Assembly (NCBI GenBank): GCA_015709675.1
Contig: CP054182.1
Location: 1,653,448-1,717,447 of the forward strand
Direction: 5' to 3'
From: Ignavibacteriales bacterium
Lineage (GTDB): Bacteria > Bacteroidota > Ignavibacteria > Ignavibacteriales > Ignavibacteriaceae
DNA length: 64,000 nt
Shown here in pieces: positions 1 to 8,500 of the stretch. Both the position numbers and the translations under genes were made by a program. Numbering within the stretch: position 1 is the first letter of the stretch; the number at the start of each line of letters is the position of its first letter. The notes below the pieces were generated by a model. The model saw only the letters and a list, made by a program, of their open reading frames with translations. It was not told the origin of the DNA and did no database searches.

Positions 1-558
1 TTGCTTTGGAGGCGGTTCCTGAATTTTTCCGTTTTTCAGGACACCTGTCAGTGCAGCTGAGAGCAAAAAGAGGACTATCAGTTCGGCGGTGGGAAAAAGT
101 CCGAGCCACGATATATACCCGCCGAGTGCAAGCCCCAGTACACCCGGAGAGGAGAATAAACCGATATAACCGGATTTATGATCATCCGCCGTTATAGACA
201 GGGAGCCGCCTCCGACATGGAACACTGAAGACCCCAACCCGCTCAGAATGATTGCAGTCCATGGAGAAAAAGTGAAAACAATAAGCCCGCCAATAGCAGA
301 GAGAATACCTGCATACACATATACTCTGCTCAGCTGATATTTGTCCGAGAGCAGCCCGGCAAGCGGCTGCGAACCAAATGCAAGTACATTATATACAAGC
401 ACCATCATGCTCAGGTCTTTCCCGGTCGCTGCGGAGGCAGCGGTTCCTATTAACATTCCCGCGGTCAGATCGTTCAGCAGGTGAATAAAGCCAAGCAGTG
501 CCGGCAGATGCCATACTGACTGCTTAAACCTGATACCGGGGAATGTCGCACTATTCAT
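1..558 (-). CDS. MFS transporter, 3' end cut off by window edge
   Basis: The minus strand from the ATG at 558 reads without a stop to the first base, giving 186 residues. The translation is very hydrophobic, with several membrane spans and short polar loops. An LLSDKY-type stretch between early helices resembles the loop-2/3 signature of the major facilitator superfamily, and a glycine-rich FHVGGG segment follows in a later helix. The family moves small solutes across the inner membrane by proton coupling or uniport; the substrate cannot be told here. The start overlaps the stop of the upstream gene by four bases (ATGA at 555-558), so it is the last visible gene of a three-gene minus-strand operon (1579 to 1). 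The C-terminal half lies outside the window. Family assignment is by eye. Confidence 0.75.
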   Translation of the reverse strand, partial: MNSATFPGIRFKQSVWHLPALLGFIHLLNDLTAGMLIGTAASAATGKDLSMMVLVYNVLAFGSQPLAGLLSDKYQLSRVYVYAGILSAIGGLIVFTFSPWTAIILSGLGSSVFHVGGGSLSITADDHKSGYIGLFSSPGVLGLALGGYISWLGLFPTAELIVLFLLSAALTGVLKNGKIQEPPPKQ

Positions 559-899
559 AAAAGCATCTCATAGATAAGCAATCCCGCCCCTGCAGAAAAG
601 ATATTAGCAAGAAGGGAAATCCTCAGCGCTTCCCTGTAATCACTTCTCAGGAGAAAGCGGAGCAGAAACATCTCAGCTGTTATGACAAGAAGTTCAACCG
701 CAGTGAAGAATGGAAAAAACCCCAGACTTTCGTAATAAGATGAGTAATAAAATTTATAAAACGCAAGCTGGGCAAGCGGCTGTGTTATTATATTGACTAT
801 TACAGCGTATCCGGCTGATTGCATCAAAGGGCGTTTAACGGCAAAGATATATACTGCAAATTCAAGCAGCAGAGTAAGCAGCAGTGTGCCGATATTCAT
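555..899 (-). CDS. Small integral membrane protein, unknown function
   Basis: This 114-residue protein has about four hydrophobic segments, starting directly after the initiator Met, separated by short charged turns. No motif I recognise is present. It overlaps its neighbours on both sides by four bases (ATGA junctions at 896-899 and 555-558), so it is translationally coupled to the exported protein upstream and the MFS transporter downstream. That placement suggests a membrane protein acting with the transporter, but this is inference from context only. Confidence 0.7.
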   Translation of the reverse strand: MNIGTLLLTLLLEFAVYIFAVKRPLMQSAGYAVIVNIITQPLAQLAFYKFYYSSYYESLGFFPFFTAVELLVITAEMFLLRFLLRSDYREALRISLLANIFSAGAGLLIYEMLL

Positions 900-1579
900 T
901 CGTTTTTCTTTGCCCGTCTTCTGCGAATAATGATGATCAGTAGTGCGGTAACTCCGGCAAGCGGCAGCAGGAAGTAAAAGATATCACCGGCAAACAACCC
1001 CTCCGGTTCCGGTGCTACATCACCAAGGAGTAAATTTTCTGAATGAAAAAGCCCTGCTTCCGGCTTAAAAGGCATTTCCTTGATTAACTCAGAATCTTCA
1101 TAGATCTTAACGGCTGTTATCGCTGCTTCAAAGCTGCTGTCTTTTAACATGGTAAAAGAAACCGTAAAATACACCTCATCAAAACTGCCGTATTTTTTCT
1201 TAAACACTTTACTTATATCAAGTTCTGTTTTGTGATAACTTATCCCTGATTTTTTAAGCCTGCTGAGAACAGCACTGAGTTCTTCACCTGTTAAGATAAA
1301 ATCACTGACGAGGCTGTCCCTGTTAAATACATATATCACGGGCTTTGCTGAGTTCTTTTTTATCTGAATGTATCTCTGATCAAACAGATTAGTGATTTCA
1401 TCTGCTGATGTATAGTACTCCCTGAATAAATTTGATAATAGAAATATTTTACCGGGGAAAGAATCAACGGCGGAAAAATCAAGAAAATATCTTTTTTCTT
1501 CCGGCTCCCGGGGACGGATGATCACATCCGGCAGCAGAGTGGCGGAAATGAGCAGAAAAAGAAGGATAAATCTGGGCAT
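896..1579 (-). CDS. Membrane-anchored extracytoplasmic protein, unknown function
   Basis: This 227-residue protein begins with a signal-peptide-like hydrophobic stretch (about residues 4-20). A soluble middle region rich in Lys and Asp follows. It ends with one strongly hydrophobic helix (about 198-218) followed by an RRRR cluster, the positive-inside stop-transfer pattern. The middle part should therefore lie outside the cytoplasm, with a short cytoplasmic tail. I do not recognise the fold. It is the first gene of a three-gene operon whose later members are a small membrane protein and an MFS transporter, joined by four-base overlaps. Confidence 0.7.
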   Translation of the reverse strand: MPRFILLFLLISATLLPDVIIRPREPEEKRYFLDFSAVDSFPGKIFLLSNLFREYYTSADEITNLFDQRYIQIKKNSAKPVIYVFNRDSLVSDFILTGEELSAVLSRLKKSGISYHKTELDISKVFKKKYGSFDEVYFTVSFTMLKDSSFEAAITAVKIYEDSELIKEMPFKPEAGLFHSENLLLGDVAPEPEGLFAGDIFYFLLPLAGVTALLIIIIRRRRAKKNE

Positions 1580-1703
1580 ACAAATCTCAGGATTATGATG
1601 AAGTTTATACCCTATGTTAAGGAAAAAGTTTCAAATAGAATAAGGGGAATGCCGCAGGGGAAACAATTTCCGGCTATTGATCAGCGGGAATGGCGTACTT
1701 TTT

Positions 1704-2000
1704 TTAGTTCAGAGAAATCTGAGGGAACGCTGTGGTTATGGTGTTATGGAAGGCCAGTTCAACAATTTTGGCATCCATAAACCGGCGCATGGGGAAAGTG
1801 GCAAGCAAACGGAAAACATCACCGTCAGATTTGGCGCTCAGAATAATCCAGAGCTTAGTACGGTCCATTGACAACGTATAGCTGTTAATCTTCCCTTCGA
1901 GCATCAGTTTATTTACCTGTTCACGCTGCTGCGGGATAAGAGTCATAAATTCTTCCGTGATGGTGTCCGGCAGATCTATGTCAACCATGTATTGTTTCAT
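1704..2000 (-). CDS. Muconolactone-isomerase-like small protein
   Basis: The 98-residue product starts MKQYMVDIDLP. It has the alpha/beta ferredoxin-like pattern of the muconolactone delta-isomerase family: a first strand, a helix with the QQREQVNKLMLEGKI stretch, two strands around SYTLS and KLWIILSA, then a helix and a last strand. Family members are about 90-100 residues and form oligomers; many have no known substrate. No aromatic-degradation genes lie beside it, so a catabolic role is not supported. The reading frame is open 30 codons further upstream, but the start at 2000 fits the family length. No good Shine-Dalgarno sequence is visible. The call rests on pattern similarity. Confidence 0.6.
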   Translation of the reverse strand: MKQYMVDIDLPDTITEEFMTLIPQQREQVNKLMLEGKINSYTLSMDRTKLWIILSAKSDGDVFRLLATFPMRRFMDAKIVELAFHNTITTAFPQISLN

Positions 2001-2116
2001 CAGACTGAGTATGTTTCCTTTATTGAGAAATTTTGCTTTGTTTCTGAAACAATTTACAGCGAATAATGATTCCCTCAAAATCAGAGACAAAAAAAAGCCC
2101 TGAGAAAACCGCTTCT

Positions 2117-3154
2117 TTATTCAAAAAGCCATTCAAAAAAGGATTTTCTTTCCTTTTTATTTGCTTTCCAGTAGTCCTGATATCGTTTCTGGGTGATCAG
2201 CCCGACAGGGCCGTCATAAATTCCGCCATCCTGAAATCCGTCATAAACCCTTACAGCAACCACATTTTCTCCCGGCTTAAGGACTCCTGCCGGGATGTAA
2301 TAACCTCTGAGCTGCTGCCACTCCTGGTCAATTGAGCTGGAGGAAGGATTATTATTGATTAAACCGGTACTGCCAACTTTTACACCGTTTATGAAAGCTT
2401 CATCAAGATCATCTATTCTGCCAAGAAGCAGCACAAGCGAGCTGCCCTGGAGTTTTTCCGGTAAGGTAAATCTCTTTCTGTACCACGCCATTCCATTGTA
2501 TTCAGCGTAACCCTGAGACTCCCATTTAGCGGGAACAACAATCTGCTTCCAGCCGGCTTCGCGGAACGAGGGGGCTGCCCATTCGGGCTGATCTCCGGTT
2601 GTGAATGACCAGTATCCTTCAAGACTGTATTCAGGTAGCAGGGCGCCTTCAAGAATGGTAACCCGAAGAGGCCCTTCAATAATCCCGCCGGAAAGCTGTG
2701 CGTCATACACTCGTACCGCAATCACGTTCTTACCATTATAATTAAGAAAGTGGCCGGGTATCTTGTAAGTTCTGAACTGGTCATAGGCGGTTTGATATTC
2801 AGGAGGAAAAAACCCTGTTGCCCCTATCAGCCGGCCGTTGCAATAAACCTGGTCAGCATCATCAATTCTCCCAAGTTCAATATAAACCGGACGCCCTTTG
2901 GCATCCTGGGGTATGGTGAAACTCTTTCTGTACCATGCGTAGCCGTTGTATCCGTGAAATCCCTCGTCTTCCCAGGAAGCCGGAGCATAAATTGATTCCC
3001 ACTGGCTGTCATCAAAAGAGGGCTGTGCCCAGGTCTGATCATCACCGATGGAGAATTTCCAGCTGCCCTTCAGGTCAAGTGACAAGAATTTCTTCTGAGG
3101 GTAAACTGCGGTGCAGATGAGAAGGAAGAGAACAACAATTTGCAATTTTTTCAT
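2117..3154 (-). CDS. Exported protein with two tandem galactose-binding-like (GH2 sugar-binding) domains
   Basis: A signal peptide (residues 1-19, ending VYPQ) is followed by two copies of the same jelly-roll unit, roughly residues 25-170 and 175-325. Each copy contains the series G-W-F, W..PSF, P..WE..G, YNG.AWYR..F, LGRIDD.D and a late AVRVYD. This is the N-terminal sugar-binding domain of glycoside hydrolase family 2 and related enzymes. No catalytic TIM barrel follows, so the protein is 345 residues of binding modules alone. It probably binds a carbohydrate in the periplasm or at the cell surface, but the ligand is unknown. It reads on the minus strand and appears monocistronic. Domain recognition is confident, function is not. 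Confidence 0.75.
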   Translation of the reverse strand: MKKLQIVVLFLLICTAVYPQKKFLSLDLKGSWKFSIGDDQTWAQPSFDDSQWESIYAPASWEDEGFHGYNGYAWYRKSFTIPQDAKGRPVYIELGRIDDADQVYCNGRLIGATGFFPPEYQTAYDQFRTYKIPGHFLNYNGKNVIAVRVYDAQLSGGIIEGPLRVTILEGALLPEYSLEGYWSFTTGDQPEWAAPSFREAGWKQIVVPAKWESQGYAEYNGMAWYRKRFTLPEKLQGSSLVLLLGRIDDLDEAFINGVKVGSTGLINNNPSSSSIDQEWQQLRGYYIPAGVLKPGENVVAVRVYDGFQDGGIYDGPVGLITQKRYQDYWKANKKERKSFFEWLFE

Positions 3155-3191
3155 GGCGTAAAATACTTCAGGACGTAATTCAAATTAAGTT

Positions 3192-3224
3192 AAAAAGAAA
3201 GCCGGAGGGGATTAATCCTCCGGT
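3192..3224 (-). terminator. Rho-independent terminator
   Basis: On the minus strand, a CCGGAGG/CCTCCGG stem of 7 bp closes a short AT-rich loop (3202-3208 with 3217-3223) and is followed by a T-rich run (complement of 3192-3200). It lies about 20 bases after the stop at 3245 and would end the 3847-3245 unit. Confidence 0.7.
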
Positions 3225-3244
3225 TCTGTTCTGCAGATTACCGG

Positions 3245-3652
3245 TCAGAAGGTATTCTGAGCCGCAATGTGGTTTTTATAGTCCTGATAAATGTTGATGA
3301 ACATTCTCTTTGCTTTAGGATCTTTCTCATTGTGAGAGAAGTTCAGGATTGCTTCCATTCCGGAAGGTTCGCCTATGTTGCAGATTGAGAGCGCGATCAG
3401 AATTCTGGTAGAAGGATCTTTTTCTGATTTCATAACTTCAATAAGGACATCATTTACTTCCGTGATCCGATATTTTCCTGCCATATAAACTGAGCTTCTT
3501 CTGAGGCCGCAATTTTCTGAACGGATACCTTCAATAAGATTCTGCACATAAAGTTTTTCGCTGAAGTAGCGGATTCTGCTGGTGTCCTGTGCCAGGGTGA
3601 AAGCTGACTGAAGCAGAAGGACTGCGAGGGTAACAATGCTTAACGATTTCAT
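3245..3652 (-). CDS. Exported HEAT-repeat-like protein
   Basis: This 135-residue protein has a clear signal peptide (MKSLSIVTLAVLLLQSAF, cleavage near LAQD). About three helical pairs follow with the spacing of HEAT/PBS-lyase repeats: SENCGLRRSSVYMAGKY, DPSTRILIALSICNIG and DPKAKRMFINIYQDY. Such repeats form a small protein-binding solenoid, so a periplasmic scaffold role is likely; no enzyme motif is seen. A good AAAGGAG ribosome site precedes the start at 3652. It follows the 55-residue membrane protein by 27 bases and is followed by a terminator. Confidence 0.65.
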   Translation of the reverse strand: MKSLSIVTLAVLLLQSAFTLAQDTSRIRYFSEKLYVQNLIEGIRSENCGLRRSSVYMAGKYRITEVNDVLIEVMKSEKDPSTRILIALSICNIGEPSGMEAILNFSHNEKDPKAKRMFINIYQDYKNHIAAQNTF

Positions 3653-3679
3653 GACGGACTCCTTTTGTGATGCTGGTTA

Positions 3680-3847
3680 TTACTGATTACTAATTTTTAC
3701 GGTGTTATATGAAACAGCCGGTGAAGCGGGAAGCTCGGCTTTTGGGTTCTGCCCGCCGGATATTTTCAGCCCTGCTATTGCGGCGACTGTTGTTACGATC
3801 CATACCGCGATGACCGGGTAGAGCTGTTGTTTTTTCTGCTGTTTCAT
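3680..3847 (-). CDS. Small single-span membrane protein, hypothetical
   Basis: The 55-residue product begins with a Lys/Gln-rich tip. One transmembrane helix follows (about residues 11-28), then a short polar tail. The frame is open 24 codons further upstream, but the start at 3847 is preferred because it puts a charged tip directly before the helix. It lies 27 bases upstream of the HEAT-like gene in the same direction and probably shares its transcript. I do not recognise a family, and a chance ORF is possible. Confidence 0.4.
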   Translation of the reverse strand: MKQQKKQQLYPVIAVWIVTTVAAIAGLKISGGQNPKAELPASPAVSYNTVKISNQ

Positions 3848-4196
3848 TTTGTTTTCACTTACCGTGTTGTTGTTAATTTCTGATTCAAAACTATGGGGAA
3901 TGATTGTAAAGGGTGTCACGGATTTGTAACGAATTGTAAAAGTTTTGTAAAGGATTTGGGGGATACAAATCGGCGGCCGGCAGCCGGGTTTTCGGCTCTC
4001 AGGGGTGGTCCGGAGGGGGAGGGATGAAATTGTTCCGGTAAAGCCGCCGCCGCGTCATATATACACGTTTTTCAAATCGTATATATAGCTGCTCCGTGGA
4101 GAGAATGCTGCCCTCTAAACATGGTTTTCCCCTGTCTGCCGCGGAGGTCAGGATTGGTGGATTTTTATTTTGGAGGGACTTTTGCAGATTTGTACC
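3848..4196. other. Intergenic region between divergent genes
   Basis: This 349-base region separates the minus-strand small-gene unit from the plus-strand dioxygenase gene and must hold both promoters. I cannot assign promoter boxes with confidence. It contains a GC-rich stretch (3970-4030) and an AT-rich inverted repeat (4057-4086) listed separately. Confidence 0.5.
4057..4086. promoter_or_regulatory. AT-rich inverted repeat upstream of dioxygenase gene
   Basis: ATATATAC at 4057-4064 is the exact reverse complement of GTATATAT at 4079-4086, with a 14-base spacer; a nearby CG on each side lengthens the match if one base is skipped. It sits about 110 bases before the start at 4197 and could be an operator or a weak hairpin. 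No regulator is known, and AT-rich matches of this size can arise by chance. Confidence 0.3.
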
Positions 4197-5066
4197 ATGA
4201 AAAGAAAAGATTTTTTACTTACAATTGCAGGAGCGGGTATAATGGCCGGATTAGGCAGTCTCAGAACATTTGCGGAAGATTTCAAGGAACGGGACAAAAA
4301 GATGCCGGTTTATTTTTTCGGGCACGGCTCCCCGATGAACGGTATTGAAGATAATGAATTCAGCCGGGGATGGCGTGAGGTTGGTAAATCCTTGGATTAC
4401 CCTTCGGCTGTATTGTGTATTTCGGCTCACTGGCTGACCCATGGTACACACGTAACAGCGATGAACAAGCCAAGAACCATTCATGATTTTGGCGGATTTC
4501 CCAAGGCATTGTATGAAATTCAGTACCCTGCTCCGGGCTACCCTGAACTTGCCGAAGAGGTTGGCAAAACAATCACTTCTGTTAAGGTGGGAATGGATCA
4601 CGAATGGGGTCTCGACCACGGCTGCTGGGTTGTGGTGAAAGAGATGTTTCCTGATGCAAATATTCCTGTCCTGCAGTTAAGCATTGATTACAATAAACCG
4701 GCGGAATATCATTATAAACTTGCCAAAGAACTTGCTTCCCTCAGAAAAAAAGGGGTTCTGATTATGGGAAGCGGTAATATGGTGCATAATCTCAGGATGA
4801 TCGGCTGGGATATGCCGGATAGCGGGTTTGACTGGGCTGAAGAGATGAATCAGATATTTAAGAAGAAGATCGCATCCAGAGAGCATTCCTCCCTGATAAA
4901 CTATGACTCGTTAAATCCTGCTGCCAGACTGGCAATTCCGACTCCGGATCACTATTACCCTCTCCTCTATTCACTCGGCTTGCAGGAGGAAAAAGAGGAA
5001 ACTGAATTCTTTAATGATAAGGCAGTGATGGGGTCGGTGACCATGACATCAGTAAAAATCAGCTGA
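4197..5066 (+). CDS. ygiD: 4,5-DOPA dioxygenase extradiol-type protein (LigB family)
   Basis: The 289-residue protein contains the class III extradiol dioxygenase fold. The HGSP motif (His43) opens the domain, SAHW follows, and DHGCWVV comes later; these carry the histidines that bind the active-site metal in the YgiD/DODA family. The family opens an aromatic ring between catechol carbons, and the physiological substrate in bacteria is mostly unclear. The N-terminus is extended compared with E. coli YgiD: MKRKDFLLTIAGAG and the following hydrophobic run look like a Tat-type signal with KR in place of RR. The start at 4197 was chosen because it puts this signal at the very N-terminus; an earlier in-frame Met exists nine codons upstream. 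It stands alone, with a long gap after it. Confidence 0.85.
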   Translation: MKRKDFLLTIAGAGIMAGLGSLRTFAEDFKERDKKMPVYFFGHGSPMNGIEDNEFSRGWREVGKSLDYPSAVLCISAHWLTHGTHVTAMNKPRTIHDFGGFPKALYEIQYPAPGYPELAEEVGKTITSVKVGMDHEWGLDHGCWVVVKEMFPDANIPVLQLSIDYNKPAEYHYKLAKELASLRKKGVLIMGSGNMVHNLRMIGWDMPDSGFDWAEEMNQIFKKKIASREHSSLINYDSLNPAARLAIPTPDHYYPLLYSLGLQEEKEETEFFNDKAVMGSVTMTSVKIS

Positions 5067-5593
5067 GGGGATGTTGTTTCTCCCTACATCCTGAATTGAA
5101 TGCCGGACCCGGAGTTCTCTCCTACCGGAGAATAATCGAAGATTGCATAGGTAAACTCATTGTAGTTTAACCGCTTTATTTATTGTTAATCCCGTGTTTT
5201 CTGCGTAAGTTTTGCAATAACTTAGCAGAAATATGGATGTAACGAATTCTGCAGAAATTTTCAGGGGCACAAGTATAAGGTTTACGACCCTCCCTATTTT
5301 TATGCCTTTTGCTGTTACAGCATGGGACGATTTTTTGTTCAGATTATTCACCCACTCAGGTATTCAGTTTACAGCAGATAACTGCAATTTCAGACAGCGG
5401 AAAAGAGGTTGGGGATAATTATGCAGCGGGGATTCATGGAAATTTGCTGTTCTGAAAAAGGAAGTAATGTCCTAAGGGAAATATACTTACGATTCTTAAT
5501 TCCGTTTGAAGTTTCTGTATTCTTGCCCAGGTGTTCCGGTCTCCTTCCGATAGTTCTCTCAATCCTTTGGTTTAACCTGGTTTACAAAATACC
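5067..5593. other. Intergenic region, no gene seen
   Basis: In 527 bases I see only a short stem TCTCC/GGAGA around 5118-5131 without a T tract, and no convincing ORF; the short ORFs here lack family features or ribosome sites. The promoter of the large sensor kinase should lie in its right part, but no box could be picked reliably. Confidence 0.5.
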
Positions 5594-8500
5594 ATGAACA
5601 TAAAGATTAAAAGCATACGCTCCAAACTGCTGCTCTCAATAATACCGGTTATAGTAATTCTCTCCCTTCTTACCGGATATATAACCAACCGCTTTGTCAT
5701 AGAATCACAGAAAGAATCAATTGACCGCTTTATGAGCGTCTATTGCGAGGATTATGCCCGGCAGATAGAAGATAATATCACTCAGATTGCCTTAATTGCT
5801 GAATATACTGCCGAGTTTGTCAGCCACTCTGACAGGCTCTCCGAGCAGGATGCATATTTATATCTGGAAGGAAATATCGGGAAAAATTATCTGCTTCTGG
5901 GTTCAAGGATTACGCTTGAGCCATCCGCCAATGGCGGGATAAAGCGGCTCTATTCTGTCAGCCAGATTGACGGAAAGTTTGTCAGGAGCGAGCTCTCCTC
6001 AGAGATTGATTATACACAGTCGGAGGAAACCTGGTATCAGGTGCCTAAAAAGGAGGGGAGGGCAATCTGGGGAGAACCTTTCGTTGACCGGGAAACCGGC
6101 AAACTTTGTTCAAGGTATTCTGTCCCCATATACAAAAATGGAAAGTTTTTTGGCGTCGCTTCAACAAGAATAGACCTGACACACTTCAGGGATTTTACCA
6201 GAGAAACATTTTACAAGACAACGAACTTTGTCATTATATCGCAGAAGGGGCAGTTTATCTATCATCCAAGTCTGAAACGGATTCTCAAGGATAATATGCT
6301 CACCGTTCAGGGGAGTTCTGTTAATCCGGGCCAGCTTCATGCGCAGGCAGAAAAGATGATCAGAGGAGAGAAAGGCAAGGTATTGCTTGATATTGATGAT
6401 GAGGTCGATCAGCGGCTTTGGGCATATTACCATCCCATTGTAATCGGAAAAGACCAGCACTGGAGCATATCCATTTCGGTGCGTGAGGATGAAATTCTTA
6501 AGGAAATCCGTAAAAACAGCAGAAATATCCTGATTGCAAATCTGGCTTTTTCTGTGCTTATGTTTATTATTGTCCTGTATATCTCCTCTGGCATAACGCG
6601 GCCGGTCAATCTTTTTATACAAGGCGTGAACAAAATACGGGCAAGCAGAATTAAAAGGCCGGTTGAGATCAAATCCAATGACGAAATCGGGGAACTTGCT
6701 TCTGCCTTTAATGAAATGATAACGGATGTTGCGCATAAAGAACAGGAGCTTGCAGAGCTTACCCACCGGTTTAATTTTGCGTTTCAGGCAACAAATGAAG
6801 GGATATATGACTGGGATATTCATACTGGCCAGATATACTTTAGTGACCGGATGTATGCAATGTACGGATATGAGCCGGGTGAATTTCAACCGACGGTCGA
6901 GCGCTGGAAGTCCCTGAGCCATCCTTCCTCTGTTGATGTGGTTCAGAAAGCGATTCATGATGCACTTGACGGCTCTGGTACATTTGAGGTTGAATATCAG
7001 GCCGTTAAGAAAAGCGGAGAACTGTTCTGGGTTTTAATCAGAGGAATGGTTGTCGAAACAAATGAAATTGGAAAAGCCAGAAGAATTGTCGGAACACATG
7101 CAGATATCACTGCAAGAAAAAAAGCTGAAATTGAACTGCTCGCTCTTAATACATCCCTTGAGCAGAGGATAGCTGAAAGAACAAGATCGCTGGAAGAAAC
7201 TCTGCGAAGTCTTAATGACAGTACCGCAAGTCTGCATTCAGTAAATATCGCACTCAACGACGCTGCAATAGTTTCAAAGTCTGATCTTAAAGGAACCATC
7301 ATTGATGTAAATGATGAGTTTTGCAGAGTCTCATTATACACCCGCGATGAACTTATTGGCAAAAATCATAATATCATTAATTCAGGATATCATCCGTCTG
7401 AATTCTTCAAAGAGATGTGGGCGACTATCGGAAGAGGACAGGTTTGGAGAGGCCAAATCCGTAACAAGCGCAAAGACGGAACATTCTACTGGGTTGACTC
7501 GGTGATTTCGCCGATTCTGGGCGAAAATGGAAAACCAGAGAGTTATCTCGGAATCCGTTTTGATATAACGGAAATTAAACTGGCAGAGATGGCCCTCTTT
7601 GAGGCTGAAGCTAAAAGCCGTTCTCTTCTGACCTCAGCAAGTGAGGGAATTTTCGGCTGCGATATATATGGAAATGTCACCTTTATCAATCCTTCCGCCC
7701 TGAAAATGCTGGGTTATGCTGAGGATGAGGTAATGGGAAAAAGTATTCATGAACTGGCGCATCATTCTTACAGTGACGGTTCAAAATACTTTAAGGAACA
7801 TTGTCCTATGCATAAGTCATTTACTGAGGGATTGGCATCCAAAGTTGATGATGAGGTGCTGTGGCGAAAGGATGGTTCAAAGTTCTTTGCTGCATATACC
7901 AGCACTCCTCTCCGTAAAGGGGAAGAAATAGCCGGATCGGTTGTTATTTTTAATGATATAACTGCGAAAAAGGAACTTGATAAAAAACTGAAGCTGATTC
8001 AGTACGGAATTGACAATGCTAAGGACAGTATCTGTTTCATTGATCCCAGCACAGGTATAATTCTGGATGCCAATATTCATGCCTATGGATCACTTGGTTT
8101 CAGCAGGGAAGAAATTATCGGAAGGAAGTTCTGGTATTTTGATATCAACTTTGTCAGGGAAAATTGGCATGCGTTCATTGACAGGCTTAAGTCGGGTGAA
8201 AAGATTACCTATGAATCATCACTCTGCAGCAAAGATGAAGTTATCATTCCCGTTGAAATAAATTGCTCCTATTTTGAGTTTGAGGGATCAGGATATTTTG
8301 TTGCCTTCACTCATGATATCACAGAAAGGAAAAAAGCTGAACTGCTGCTGAGGAGTTCAAAAGAAGCCGCCGACAGAATTGTTGATGCAATTCCTATCCC
8401 GACGGCGGTTACCCGGATAGCTGACGGAGCTATTCAGCGTGCAAATACAGCAATGGCGGAGTTCCATAAAGTGAAGCCTGAGGACTTTGAAGGTATGAAG

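Noticed and set aside
1595-1871. Plus-strand ORFs opposite the muconolactone-isomerase-like gene
   Set aside because: They are mirror readings of the minus-strand gene and its upstream region, with no protein-like pattern.
5157-5351. Small minus-strand protein gene in the gap before the sensor kinase
   Set aside because: There is no ribosome site, no family feature and low-complexity composition; it is most likely a chance ORF.
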